Positions 1 through 12,500 of a stretch of DNA of 64,000 nt are shown here, piece by piece. This DNA comes from Gymnogyps californianus. Its lineage: Eukaryota; Chordata; Aves; Accipitriformes; Cathartidae. The notes beneath the pieces are model-generated. The model was given only the letters and a program-made list of their open reading frames with translations, was not told where the DNA came from and ran no database searches. Position 1 is the stretch's first letter; every line of letters starts with the position of its first letter. Where the stretch lies: contig NC_059500.1 in NCBI RefSeq assembly GCF_018139145.2, forward strand, positions 21,743,437 to 21,807,436, given 5' to 3'. A program made the position numbers and the translations under genes.

Positions 1-3000
1 GAGACAGAACAACAAACTCAGGCTGATTTGTCATCCTGACAGCTGCTGTCAATTCATGAGAAGCATGGTGTGCCTACTGCATTCACAGAGAGCAGTGGTG
101 TCACTAGGACTAAGCCTGTCCCCCTCCGACCTTGTCACACAGGTATTCCATCACTTTCTGCAGTGGAGCAGGGAATCTGCTTAAAATTCGAAGCATTTGA
201 TTCATACTGGTCCAAAAGCTGCGCTTTTTTTTCTTTTTTTTCCTTGAAAGACAGTTTATGGATAGCAGATGAGGGCTAAACCACAGGCTATAGTACAGCT
301 ACAAGCTATTGACTTACTTTTCCCAGATAACAGTGGTCCCGATGTATCCCAAAAGGGAAACCCAGAAGTTTGTGTGACATCTGGGACACCTCAGAAACAA
401 ATTTTACAGTCCTTGCTGCATAAGTAGGCAAACTGAAATGCCTATTAATGTTTGTTAATAGCTTTGTTTGAGTAGGAGAAGAAGATACTGGACATTATCT
501 ATCGGTCCTTTTGATTTCAGTAGCAATGCCCCTGCGCTATGAATGAAAGATGACAGGAGGTTCCATACAGGTGTCTGTAGGGACACATTCCAGATAAGTC
601 ATTCTTACTTTCTCTCCCTTTACTGTATTTCCTTTCGTTTCAAGTTTATTTGATGGGAGGGTGGAGAGGGAGGAGGCAGGGTTGGTTAAGGAGACAAGAA
701 GAAACCACATTTTTAGACCAATACAAATGTTTATTAAAATAAATGGTTACACAGTTGCTGCAACTGGAGTTTTCATTCCAGTCATATGGACTAACTTTTT
801 GTGTTATCCCAGACTTTTCTGCCCTGCAAATCATATTGCTTCTCCCAAGACTCATACACATCGTTACACTCCAATACAGAAACTAGCAACTCATATGTTT
901 TATTTTAGCTCCCTTTTTTACTTTCATAAGAAAATAAAACTTTTCACAAATGTGACATACAGTTTTCATTGGATATTTGTGGTTCTTTCCTGCAGTCTTT
1001 TTTTGTCATTGGACCGTTTCTACTGTGTTGTGCTGTCAGTTTCAATCTTCCTTACATCATGGTTTATTCTTCTTAATCACGGTCCATAGAGTGTTTTTTT
1101 CTGGCTGGATTTTTGTCATCAGTCTATCATCACTACAGGCTGCTATAAGCACGTGTTTTGATTACAGAACTGTTTGCTGTTTGCCATGTGGCTTCTCTAA
1201 ACATGGTTTCGTGATATTGTTTCACTTCAGAAATAAACATTTACTTGATGTACACTCCATTCTCTAGTGTTATAAAGGGGGCTTCTTGTACTATAGATGA
1301 TTTACTCAGTGCTTCACTGTACCTGTTTCTGTTGCATTTTCCCCTTGTTAAACTTGTGGGGCCATCCTGATGTTGCTTAAACAGAGTTTTCTGCTGTAGG
1401 TAATTGATGCTTGAAGTGCCGTGCTGATGCATAGTGCTGAAACATACTTTTAGCTGTGCCTTCTTAGAATTGGCCTAAGGAATAAAAGAATTAATATTTA
1501 TGATAGTAAAAAACCAATTCTGAACAATGCATTCAGAAATTTAATTTGGCCCAGCATGTTTACTAGGGAATGGCCTGGGGCTAAAGAGTTATGATCTGAA
1601 AATTTAGTTTGAAGACATTGCTAAGGGTATGTTTAATCTCTGTCTAACTGCAAAGCTTTCGCACATAAAAATTGCTTTGATTTTATTAGGCAGATCATGA
1701 CAATAGCTGAAGTCAGCAGAGGTAGAAACTGGATGTCTATGGCAAGAGAGTGTGATCTAATTCCTTCCCCAAGGAACAGTGGAAATACAGTCCACAGGCC
1801 AATCATCTTGATTGGTGCAGGCATTCTTCTGAGCACAGGACGAATTTTGAAATACTAGGGGCTAGAGGCAAGGAGGCAGATGATTAGAAGATAAATGGTC
1901 TTTGCATGAGGTCAGGCAATTTTTCCATAGGGGCCTTGTGATCAAATGTTCTTCTGGACATGTTGAATTAATTTCATCCTGAAATAGTACTGAACCCAGG
2001 TGAGTAGATGAAATGCATTATGCAAGCTCTTCCTTTTACTTTGCTCCTATTCTGTCTCTTTTTTAAGACATTTTGTCTATGGATGAAATAGCATAATATA
2101 GATGCAATAGGCCCTCTAAGTGCAGAGTTCTCTCCCTTACATAGAAGTCGAGTTAAGGCAAAAAGTCTGTCCATGGCTCAAAACCACACTAATTGCTTTC
2201 ATTAGAAGGCAGGAGTACCAAAACAGAAGTGCTACCCAAAGCAAAGCTCTTGCAGACAGGTAGCTTAGGAAGGAGGCGCTATAGAGATCAAAGGGGAACT
2301 ATGAGCCGAGGAGGTATAGGTAATAAGCTGAACACCCCTGCATCTTCTTCTGGCTACATTCAAAACGAAAAAATGGTGTGATCTGCTCATTCCTTTAAAA
2401 GGCCTCTGTCTTCTTGGGAAGTGTGTAGACAGCAGATCTGAGGCATCCAAGCTCCTGAGGGGGATGGAAGGCCAGGCCGATACCAGTTAGTGAGCACTCT
2501 CCATTGCTTATCTGTGGACAGTCCTAGCATGTGGTCTTTTCACCTTTCTGAAGCGCTAACTGTCCCAGCAAGCTGTATGGAGAACTGACTCTGGGTACCG
2601 GAGTCCACTCATGAGAGGCCTTTTGAGCGGTATTACAGGTGCACAGCCGCACTTGCCCTGTCAGTATCAGAGTGTACATCAGTGAGGACGAGGCACAGCT
2701 GGTCTCCACTCACTCTTAGACACAGACGTGGGCTGATGAGGGAAGTTTGGCCAGTCTGGACATGGAAGTAATGAGAAGAGCTGAGAGCTTCCCAGGGTTA
2801 GACTTATGCATATGGCAGAGAAATGGCTGGTCTGAACCCACAGCCCAAGCAGGAACGTAAGAGGAGCAGCCGATGGGCATGTGTGAGAGGAGATTTTAAC
2901 TGCTGCCAGCCCAATGCTGGACGGGCATACCCAGCCTGGTTTGGAAGCTGGGTAGCTCAGTTGGCTTGCAGAGAGACAGAGTGTGTGTCATGGTCACAGT

Positions 3001-5081
3001 ATGTAAGCATAGATTTGGTCATTAATGTAGCTACACAGCTTCTGCACAAAAGCTGGCTTCAACCTGGCCAGCCTGAGTGCAGGTGGAATAGAAGCTGCTC
3101 TGCCCGCACTTCACTGTTCCTAGACCTATTCCTAAACAGCTACATATAACAAGTGGAAGACAAAGGAGTCTGAAAGGAGGGCAGAGAATCAATGAAAATA
3201 ACAGTAAATATAAAGATCTTGTAAAACAGGAGAAGTAATCATAACTCTCCAGTTCTTTAGTTTCCATTCTGTTTTGCTAGAGATTACTTTTAACATTTTT
3301 CTAAAATGATTTGCATGCAAACTCTAAATGCTGGGCTATTCCCATCTGGTGACTTCCACGAGAAATACAGTTTGGTTCATTATGAAGTTACTTGGGGAAA
3401 ATGTTTTTTCTTGGAAATTAACTATTTCCCTTCAGAACCCAGAAGAGTCTTTGACAATGGCAATATGAAAATAATGATTCTTACAGCTTTTGAAAGAAGA
3501 AAGTGAGGGCAAAATGTTTCTTGAGCTTTGGATATGCATGTGGTCCTCAGACAGGGTCTAACCCTGTCTAACCACTTAAGTGTTATCAGACTCAGAATTG
3601 GTACTACTGGTGAAAAGAAGTTTGGTACAATGAAATTTGTGCTATCACAAAGCAGTTGGAAAGCAGCCAGGTTTGATCACCGATCATTTGGCAAAAGTTC
3701 TTTTATTATTCACTTTCTTTCCACTGCCCCTCTGTAGCTGAATGTGCTGACATACAGTTAGCAGATCTGTACTGTTTTACTACATCACTTCTTAGTCTTA
3801 GACTTGATTTCCATATCTCACAGCACAATCCAGCAATTGCTCATTGTTATTTATATGTTAAGATGTTGCATTACTTGCTAACACCCACATATTGGAAATA
3901 GATGTACCTCCGAGTACAATTTGGACTATGCTGTTAACAGCAACCCACATTTTCATTTGGGAGTTTAAGAATCTGGGGATTTCAGAAGTAATTTTCTTGA
4001 TTCTGTAGCTTCTTTATAACAGTCTTTATTTTCCCCATCCTCAGACCTACCTCTCTGTCATCAGGCCCTCCTCTTTAAAGAAATTCTTAAAAATTATACA
4101 GCTGCAGAGACCATTAGAATAGACTTCCTCATTTAAAGCTAAGTGGATATCTTCCAAAAAGTGGTTTGATGTTTCTACCATATACACCATCATAGATATC
4201 TTAACTGTGTGAGTTGGATTTATGAAGCAGCAGTAACAGCCTGTGTTAAATACTACTCTCTGCTTCTAGTGGAATGGCAAAAGAGTCCATACGCTGACAA
4301 AACCAGTAGATTTATCCTCACTTGTTGCTCCTCTGGTGCCAGCTATTACTTCTCTCTGTTTTGCTTCTTGCCAGCAGATAGGAAATCCCTGCATAGACAG
4401 TGGAATTCCTTTCTGAAGTTTTTCCTCCTTCCTTTGTCTCCAGATGAGAGGAAGTGTTGCTATCAGGTAGCCTCTCTACTTATCAGCTACTGTGGAACAG
4501 GAAATAACCGTAGGGACATTCGTATGATAGACACATTAAACAGCAGGGAAGATTTCTGAAACAGTAGATTAGTGTATGAGTACCAAATAAGGATATTATT
4601 ATTTTGTTTTACAAGGAATGTTTTTCTTACTGCTTCTGTCTCGTTTCTATCTTGAGCTTGTCTGTACAGGAAGTCTTTACAATAAGTATTTCAGATTCTG
4701 AGGCTACACATAATAAAACTGTGACTTGATAGCCATCATTGCTATCAGATACCTGTTGGCCATCACACAAAGCTAAACATGTGACAGGTAACCAAGGGAA
4801 TGCTGAACTCCTGCTGTACAGTGTGTTGCTGTCGAAGACTTAGGGCTTCACTTTTGGTGAAGACACTTCTTTACTGTGCTGAGGTTATTAGATTCAAAGT
4901 AATGGTGATTCAGAACAGTTGTTTTAGCTTCCTGGGCTCATTAGAGCTCTTTAGGATTGGTGTTACAGAGAAAGCGGGTTTTCCAGTGTTTCTCTACAAA
5001 TTCCCCCCCTTTACTTTGAGGCACTTTCCTCAATTTTAGAGCTCTGCTTTCTGTTTAATGTTTTGAGCAGGTTAAAACAGT
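1..5081. other. Intergenic DNA, no gene recognised
   Basis: Unique-looking, moderately AT-rich sequence. Open frames here are at most 142 codons, start at arbitrary ATGs, lack recognisable domains and overlap on both strands, so I treat them as chance. A T-rich run lies at about 225-241. No repeat family, RNA gene or exon was recognised. By position this is far downstream of the KCNN2 3' end. Confidence 0.6.
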
Positions 5082-5252
5082 CGTGGCTGCCCAAGGAAGT
5101 GGTTGAGTCACCATCCCTGGAGGTATTTAAAAGACGTGTAGATGTGGTGCTTAGGGACATGGTTTATTGGTGGGCTTGGCAGTGTTAGGTTTACAGTTGG
5201 ACTTGATGATCTTAAGGGTCTTTTCCAATCTAAATGATTCTATGATCCTATG
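5082..5252 (+). mobile_element. CR1 LINE 3' end (5'-truncated copy)
   Basis: The segment reads as the extreme 3' end of an avian CR1 non-LTR retrotransposon in plus orientation. It runs from the end of the reverse-transcriptase ORF (wording around TGGCTGCCCAAGGAAGTGG) through the short 3' UTR to a tail with GATTCTATGATCCTATG, the short tandem 3' terminus typical of CR1. Only about 170 bp of a 4-5 kb element remains, which fits the usual 5' truncation during target-primed reverse transcription. No poly(A) tail is expected for CR1. It is not active. The match is to remembered avian CR1 consensus, and the subfamily was not determined. Confidence 0.88.
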
Positions 5253-6480
5253 TTTTTATTTGTCTACCACCATTTTCTTTTTAAATTGGGCAGGCTGCAT
5301 CAGTAAGGCTAATCTGAAAAACTGAATATGTGTATGTCTTCCTTTCCTTACAATCAATTACAAAGCTTTGTTTCCTGTCTTCTGGGTAAACTGTCAAGTT
5401 AAGAACTGTTATACTCTAGTTGTGTTATCCTAAGTTGCTAAGGGATTCATTGCAAGCACTAAAAATCCCATTGTATTCTGTTTGTTGAAACAAAGAAAAG
5501 TCATGTCACTGGCATCTGAAACTCTCATTGTTTATTAACTCAACCATGCAGTTGGGTTTTGTTGAAGTTTTTTTTAAAAATACTGGTCTGAGCCATCCAC
5601 TGAAAAGCAATGAGAAAACTCTGATTCAACATGGGACTTGAACATCTGCTTGACAGTAAGCATTCAGTAATTCCACTGACTACAATGAAAGTGTTCATGC
5701 GTTTAAACACTTTTAAAGTGCTTTTCTGGGTGGGATACATGTTTTAAACTCATGTGACTCAAATCCCATCAACATAACAATAGCTCTAGGGATCCTTATA
5801 ATTATTTACTGAAACAAAAAACTTAAGTCTACAATTGCCTAGACTACTTAATTGCCCAGACTATCTTGTCTTGTTTCCTTCAGTTTGTTTCTTGTCTTCT
5901 TTCCTTCAGTGCAATAAACTCCGTATGCCACTTAGCATAGGACTTCCCCAGATTTCTTATGACATCTTTATAGTGTTTTTGCTTTGTTATATCCGCTTTC
6001 TGACTTTACAAAGTTCAGGTGCTACCTACTTGTCTTTCTATAAAAAGCTCCAAGGAATTTAATTAACTTATTTAAATGTGCTTGTAATCTAGACTGAGAA
6101 AGGTCTCCTCGTTGTTGCCAAAACCAGGTAGTCAATTAGGCTTTACCCTCCCAGTTGTCATGCTGTTGCAGGGCATCCTACGGCTGCAGAAACTAGTAGC
6201 TTTCACAGGGACTTCAGTCAGAATAATTCATGCATGCCATATGCTGCCTTTGCTCAGAAGTGCAATTTTTGGCACTTGGTACTTTGTTTTCTTTCTTTAA
6301 GGTCAGCTTCCCCCACCCCACACATCCCCAAATCCCAGGATGTCTGAAGGCATCCCTACCTGAGTGACATTTAAAGAGGAAAAGACGAAAGAACTATGAC
6401 ATGTGACTGATTCATGGAAGACTAATATTTTGAATATGTATGTGCTTGTTCCAGGAGTGTGAGTTACATGCACTTCTTCA

Positions 6481-6514
6481 GCTGAATAAAATTCTCAGCT
6501 GCATAAAATTCTCA
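6481..6514. repeat. 17-bp tandem duplication
   Basis: Two adjacent 17-bp units (GCTGAATAAAATTCTCA and the same with one A-to-C change) sit head to tail. This is typical of replication slippage. No function is implied. Confidence 0.9.
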
Positions 6515-9500
6515 GTCTTTCATTTATTTTTTTAATTTAGAAAGTTATTCAGACTATAACCACATAGTTATGCAATGGCCCTGCAACAACCACTGTAAAA
6601 ACATTACTTATGAATATTCACTAATTTTTTAGTAACTAAATAAACAATTGTTTAGTTTCAGACCATTGCTTATTACAGCAACTCTTTTAATTTGCATGTA
6701 GTGACCATAGAATAATCTCACAAAAGTCTAGATCTAGTTACAAAAATGTGCTGTCCTGCTTAGCTACCTGCATAATTAATTTCCTGCCATTTGCTTCCTC
6801 TGGATTATGTTGGGGCTGGCTGGAAACTGGAGAGATGAGCTCCAGAAACATCTGCTTCTTTTCACTGTCTCCATTTACTTAAAATGGGTCAATGTCTAGT
6901 CTCCTCTTACCTGGGTGTATTTTGTCACAAAACCCTGCTCATCAGAGGCCTCTGCAAAATTACACCGGTGTGAAATGCATGCAAGTGGAGACACAGGCTG
7001 AGATTTCACAACCCATATGAATCAGTCTAAGAAATGGTCCATCTGTCTGTCCCTACCCCAACTTCAAAGCTGAGATCTTGCTCCTGGGTGCTGTCTTCTC
7101 CTCGGAAGGCTGGAATTGTTACAAGCCTGATGGGTGCCCTGATGAAATTTGATGACTACATTGCAGCCAGCTATCTGTGTAAGGTGTCAGGCCTGATCAT
7201 AGAATGTGATTATTGGTGTTATGTTCATAAATGTTTTAAGTACCTTCACCGTATTAACCTGAAATTTTGCCAGCATTTTTTCATAAGCCTTCGTCACTGA
7301 AAAGGGAATCAGACAGTAAATCATCTAGAGAGGGAAAGAAAGGAAATTTGTTTTTTTTTTTCTAGTGCAAATAAAACCCCAAAGGTTACAATTACATGCA
7401 ATTATCAAAATCAAGCTGTAAATAGTATGTGTAAAAGTAATGAAGTAAGGGATGTATGTTGCCATACAAAAGAAAACCCACAAGAATCAATTAGCTGACA
7501 AGCTGCCTTTCCACAAAGGGTGTCTGATACACATTTTCCTCTTTTCCTCTTTTCTCGCCCATCACTTTGGCTTAGGGTGTATTTTCTGAGGGAAGCATGT
7601 ACAGAATGGACAATTTTATTTTGCATTAAATAATGACTTTAAAGTAATTTGCACACTGTAGAGTTGATTAACATATTTAAAAAGAAAAACAAACCACCAA
7701 CCAACAGAAGTGAATCATGAAATAGCGATACAAACCATACTTTGGACACTAAGAAAGCAGCTCCGTCAGGAAATTCATCATAGTCAGAGTCTGAAATGGA
7801 AGGAAAAAATTAAACATCAAAAGAGTTCTAAAATTCAGGTGCTTTTTGGTGTAACATAAAACCCCTCCCACAAACTCACAGCAAGCAAAGTATCGTAGTT
7901 TCTGCCAATCATCTCACTTCTATTTTCTCCTTGCTTGCAAGGCATTTATTCGTACTGAGTGTAATAACCCCACTGAATGCATGGATCATACTTTCTAAAT
8001 GTTTTTTTGTAATAGCTTGAAGCCACCATCAGCTGAAGGGCAATGTATAATAATTTGGGGTAGCGTTAGGGAGCAAATGCTCTTTGTGTGCAACCAGTAG
8101 AGACAGGTTACGGACAGGTCTGACTTCTTTTATTGACAGCAGCATACATCCTGCAGACGGATTTCCGAACATGTTAATCATTATTTCTGACAAAATGGTT
8201 TTCAGCTACATTAAACAATGTTAGAAATCAACATTTTCCCAACAGCCCTCTTTGAATTCACTGCTTGTTTACAAAAAACAGATGATGGTTTTACAAAACA
8301 ATCTATGAAGTCAAATTTTTGTTTACAGAAATTGTTTGGTTGCCCTGGACACTCAGTATTCTGCACTCCCAACAAAGACGCAGGTTCACTTCTTATACCC
8401 AGCCTTCATTGCCCATGAAATACGGGCCTATGCACAAAATAATCACTGATTTTTTACATTCTGAACACCGTAGTCCTTGCTAGGTGATCAATATTAATTT
8501 CTTCTGAATAAAATCCTCTGTCTTTTGTGCTCTCCTGAAAAAAAATTGTGAGAAACTTCCGTCTGTATGGTCCTGAGCTTTGAAACATCCTAGTCAGAAT
8601 GTGAGATGGGTTGTTAACAGGAGCTTCTTTGACGATTAGAAGTGAGGACACAGGCATGAGGAAGTTGTTTATCTTACAGTTCCAATTTAGTGTTAATAAT
8701 GACGCACAAACAAGGCTGAAACATTATCAAAATGAGTGCAGCTAGCCTTACGAAAAACTGAAAATGTCATTGTTCAAGCATATCTGACTTGAAAAGCTCC
8801 TGGTAAATATCCAAATGTGGCATTAACGGGAGATCTTCTTCTGATCCTTAAGTGAGAGATCTGGCCATTTTCATTTGAGAGGTACAACCAAAAAGGCGTA
8901 AATAAAGTACATTTTGATCCTATTTTTCCTAATGTTGGCACCTGCAGCATCTGTGAAATGGTTATGCTTTCTCTTTTTTCCGTTTTACTTTTGCTTCCTG
9001 TTGCTCAAAGTGTGACCAAAAAAGAACATTTTGCTTTTGAATTCTTCTGCCATAGACTTCTGCCAATGATAGTCCCTCTGCCCCTGCTAATCTCTGTAAG
9101 ATGTCTGGCCTATTGAGACAATGCAGCAAGAGCAGTTTTGCTGGACATGTCTCATGTCAAAGCTTTTAAATCCAAAGCATTTTGTGACAGTGACCACTAA
9201 TGAGTAAGAATTCCTTGTGAAAATTGTTCTGTTCCTTTTTCCAATGACGGGGAAAAAAAGATGCATAGGGTATGGATTTCATCTCAGAAGGCTCAGAGAG
9301 TTTATTTTGATCCAATAACTGGATTAGGAAGACTGAAAAGATCCTTCATGGAAAAACGTGCTGAGAGATATGTGGTTAATGTTCTTGAATCCATCATGTG
9401 ATGAGAGTTTATGTTTCTGGCTTTTTCCGTACTATCAATATTTTGTAGCGTTGGATAATAAGTCAAATAACCTCCGTTTTTAAATCTTAGCATTAGCCAC

Positions 9501-12500
9501 CATCTTTTATGGGAATATCATCATGAATGACAAATAAGGAAGACCTAGTTTTCTTTGAAAGGACCCTATAAATGTTCATTTATAGTTTATGTTCCAAATT
9601 AAAGTTAAACAAAGACTGATTTCTAGGGCAAAGAAATGGAAAAATAAATTGTAGAAAGTGGTAAAAATATCCAAAGTATCTATAAAAATTTAAAACTCAA
9701 TGTAGACCAAGATTTTACCTCACATTTTTTTATCTAAAATGGAAAGAAAATAGTATTTTAAGGTATTTTATATACCTTTTGGAGAACAGAAGATACATAT
9801 TGTCAAATCCTTTTCTCCTTGAAAAATCATGTACTTCACATATTTCATAACTTATTTTATATTGATCATAAACATTCCTGCATACCTAGGAAACAAGACA
9901 TGTATTTCTCATTTTAATATATGAACAGGTTTTATTTCAATTTGAGGAAAGCCAACAAAGAACAATTATCTGGTTTCCATGGCAGAGAACATACTCTTTA
10001 TTGTTCAGCAGCCTGACTCTGAACCTAAATCCTCTTTATATAAAGGAGTCATTTTCAAGAAATAGATGGACATTTGCTTTTGGTTATACAACTATTTCAA
10101 TACCAGTACAAAATGCCTCCAATTTAAGAAGCCAAAGTGGAGATATGATTTCTGAAATAGACTTTAAAAAATACACAACAGGAGTTATACCATAGTCACA
10201 GATGTTAGTAGTAAATATTTAATTAGGGAAAAACCTTGTTCTGTTCTCTGCCTTGTATTAAATGACCTTACGTTAACAAGGGTACCGAACTAATTCTGAA
10301 TAAACACTAATAGAGAAAATTTCCAAAGAAGTAAGAAAGATATTAGCAGATTGATATGATTTTTTTCTCTTGTATAGTACTTCCATTACTTTGCAAAAGC
10401 AGCGTCCTAGATGAGCAAGCTGGGGCAAGCTGACTGTGCCCAGAGAAGCCACTGAATTGCCCCCCTGCAAAGCTGGAAATGGTACATACGTAGGCCTGTG
10501 GCGTCCCCAGACAACACCCTCATTACTAAGCAGCCCTGTTTGCTTAATCAGCTATGAGTTAAATAGAACATTATCTAGCATATCATACTCCCTTTGATAT
10601 TTTCTTGAGAATCCAATAAAATACATAGAAGTAATTTAAACCAATGGTTGTATCACAGTGCTTTACAGATGTGAGATCTGAAACAAAATTTTCACTGGGA
10701 GTTGTGGGTACAACGTTAGTTGTTATCAAGTTATGTTACCAGTTGAGGCCTTAGGTGAACAGTTGCAAATCTTGTGGAGGCTGAAAGGCAACAGCAAACA
10801 TTTCACAACACAGAGTAGCCTTTCTAATAGGACATGAGACTGGGCCTATCTCTCAATGACATCTGGAAGAACAGATCTAGCCTGGACTAAAGCTTAAAAA
10901 TCATGACATAAACACTGCTGTCCTTATTTCTACCTGTTTTGCAGATCATCTCCAAGCTGTAAAATCTGGCTAATGCTTTGAATCAAAAACCATGATAAAG
11001 TCTTGCTAAAGAACCCTTTATAAAGAGCCAAACCAAAGTCTGGCAGCTAGACATTACTAATATTTAGGTTGTTAAATGCCAGATTTTTCAGCTTAAGCTC
11101 ATTTCTATTTTTAATGCAATCTAATGACTTCATGCTCACTGTAGTTCCATTTCTTGTATAATAAATTTTACATCTGCTAATACTAATAAATATTTCATTT
11201 GGTTACAACAATAAATGCATCTTAGTGGGCTAATTTGCTCTCTATTGGGGTATTTCCAAATTGGTGATTCTTATTAATGTTAATGAAATTGCTAGATGGC
11301 ATCCAGGGTCAATGGAGGCCTTGGCAAAAATGACAGCCTGTAGTAGTGTATCACTTCATCATATAAGTAAGTAGTTAAATTTAAAAATGCGGCTTGAAGA
11401 GCCAACTAAATTAATTATGGCATCTGCAAAATTGAAAACTTTTATGAGCCTCTTGGCTTCTTTGCTACACAGTCATCACACAAAATTCACCCTTGTTGTT
11501 TTTCTTTGTTCATCATGTTTTCGCATTATAAATGGTATGAAATTAATTTGCCTCTAGTTGCTAAAGACAAACTTTAGCAATTGTGAAATGCATGAAATAG
11601 TATTCTGTATAGAGATAATGTATAACAAGTATATATGTAGGCATTAAGTCATGAGATTTCTTAGAGAATTATATTTAAGTTACTTTGCAATAAAATTTTT
11701 TTCCTGTACGTCATTGTGTTGTTGGGTTTTTTTCTTAATTTCTTAGTCTTCTGTCATCCAAATCTGGCACTTAAACTCCATAGATGTCATCAGAGAACTG
11801 CACTCAGACCAGCGAAACTGACCTGTGCAAGGTAGGTGTTCCTGTGGGTCTAAACATCTCCTTTTAATCATTCCTTGCTTCCGTATCTCCATCTGTAATT
11901 TACAGAAGTTCTAACCCTTCACAGACAGGTGTTTACTTTTTGCTGAATTTTCAGATGCCTTCAGTTGCAGAAAAAGAAGAGTTTAAAAAGATACTTGTAT
12001 CTGTTGTATGAAATGCATATGGAAATCTCGTAAGAGTCATGACTAAGATAATATATATAATACTAATGAGTTAATAGTCAATATTTTTTTCAGCAGTAAA
12101 CAGGGACAGTCTTTAATTTCTAAATACATTTTAAAGATGTTTATCATCTGAGGTTCATAACTAAACAGAAGTACCTGGTGAAAGGTTTTGACCTGAGAAT
12201 CCTTGTTCTCTTTCATCTTACTTCCCTGAGAAGTACTATCTGACAGACCCAAGAAACAATCATGCCCTGACATTTGAGTACAGTCTCAGAGCTTCAAGCT
12301 ATGCCTCTGAAATCCTTAGCTTTCTTTAAGCAACATGTTAGTTGTATGACTTATCAGTATACACAGTTTAGAGCCTCTTCTATATGTCATCGTTTAGTTG
12401 TAGGGTGAGTCATAGTTAAGCATTTACAATTTCACTACAATGTTGATCTCTTTCTTTTGGAAAGAGTCCACAGAAGCCTCACAGTCTGTCTGCGTGTAAT

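Noticed and set aside
2951..2964. tRNA-like D-arm wording (GGTAGCTCAGTTGG)
   Set aside because: No matching acceptor stem, anticodon arm or T-arm (GGTTCGAATC-like) follows at the right spacing, so it is most likely coincidence.
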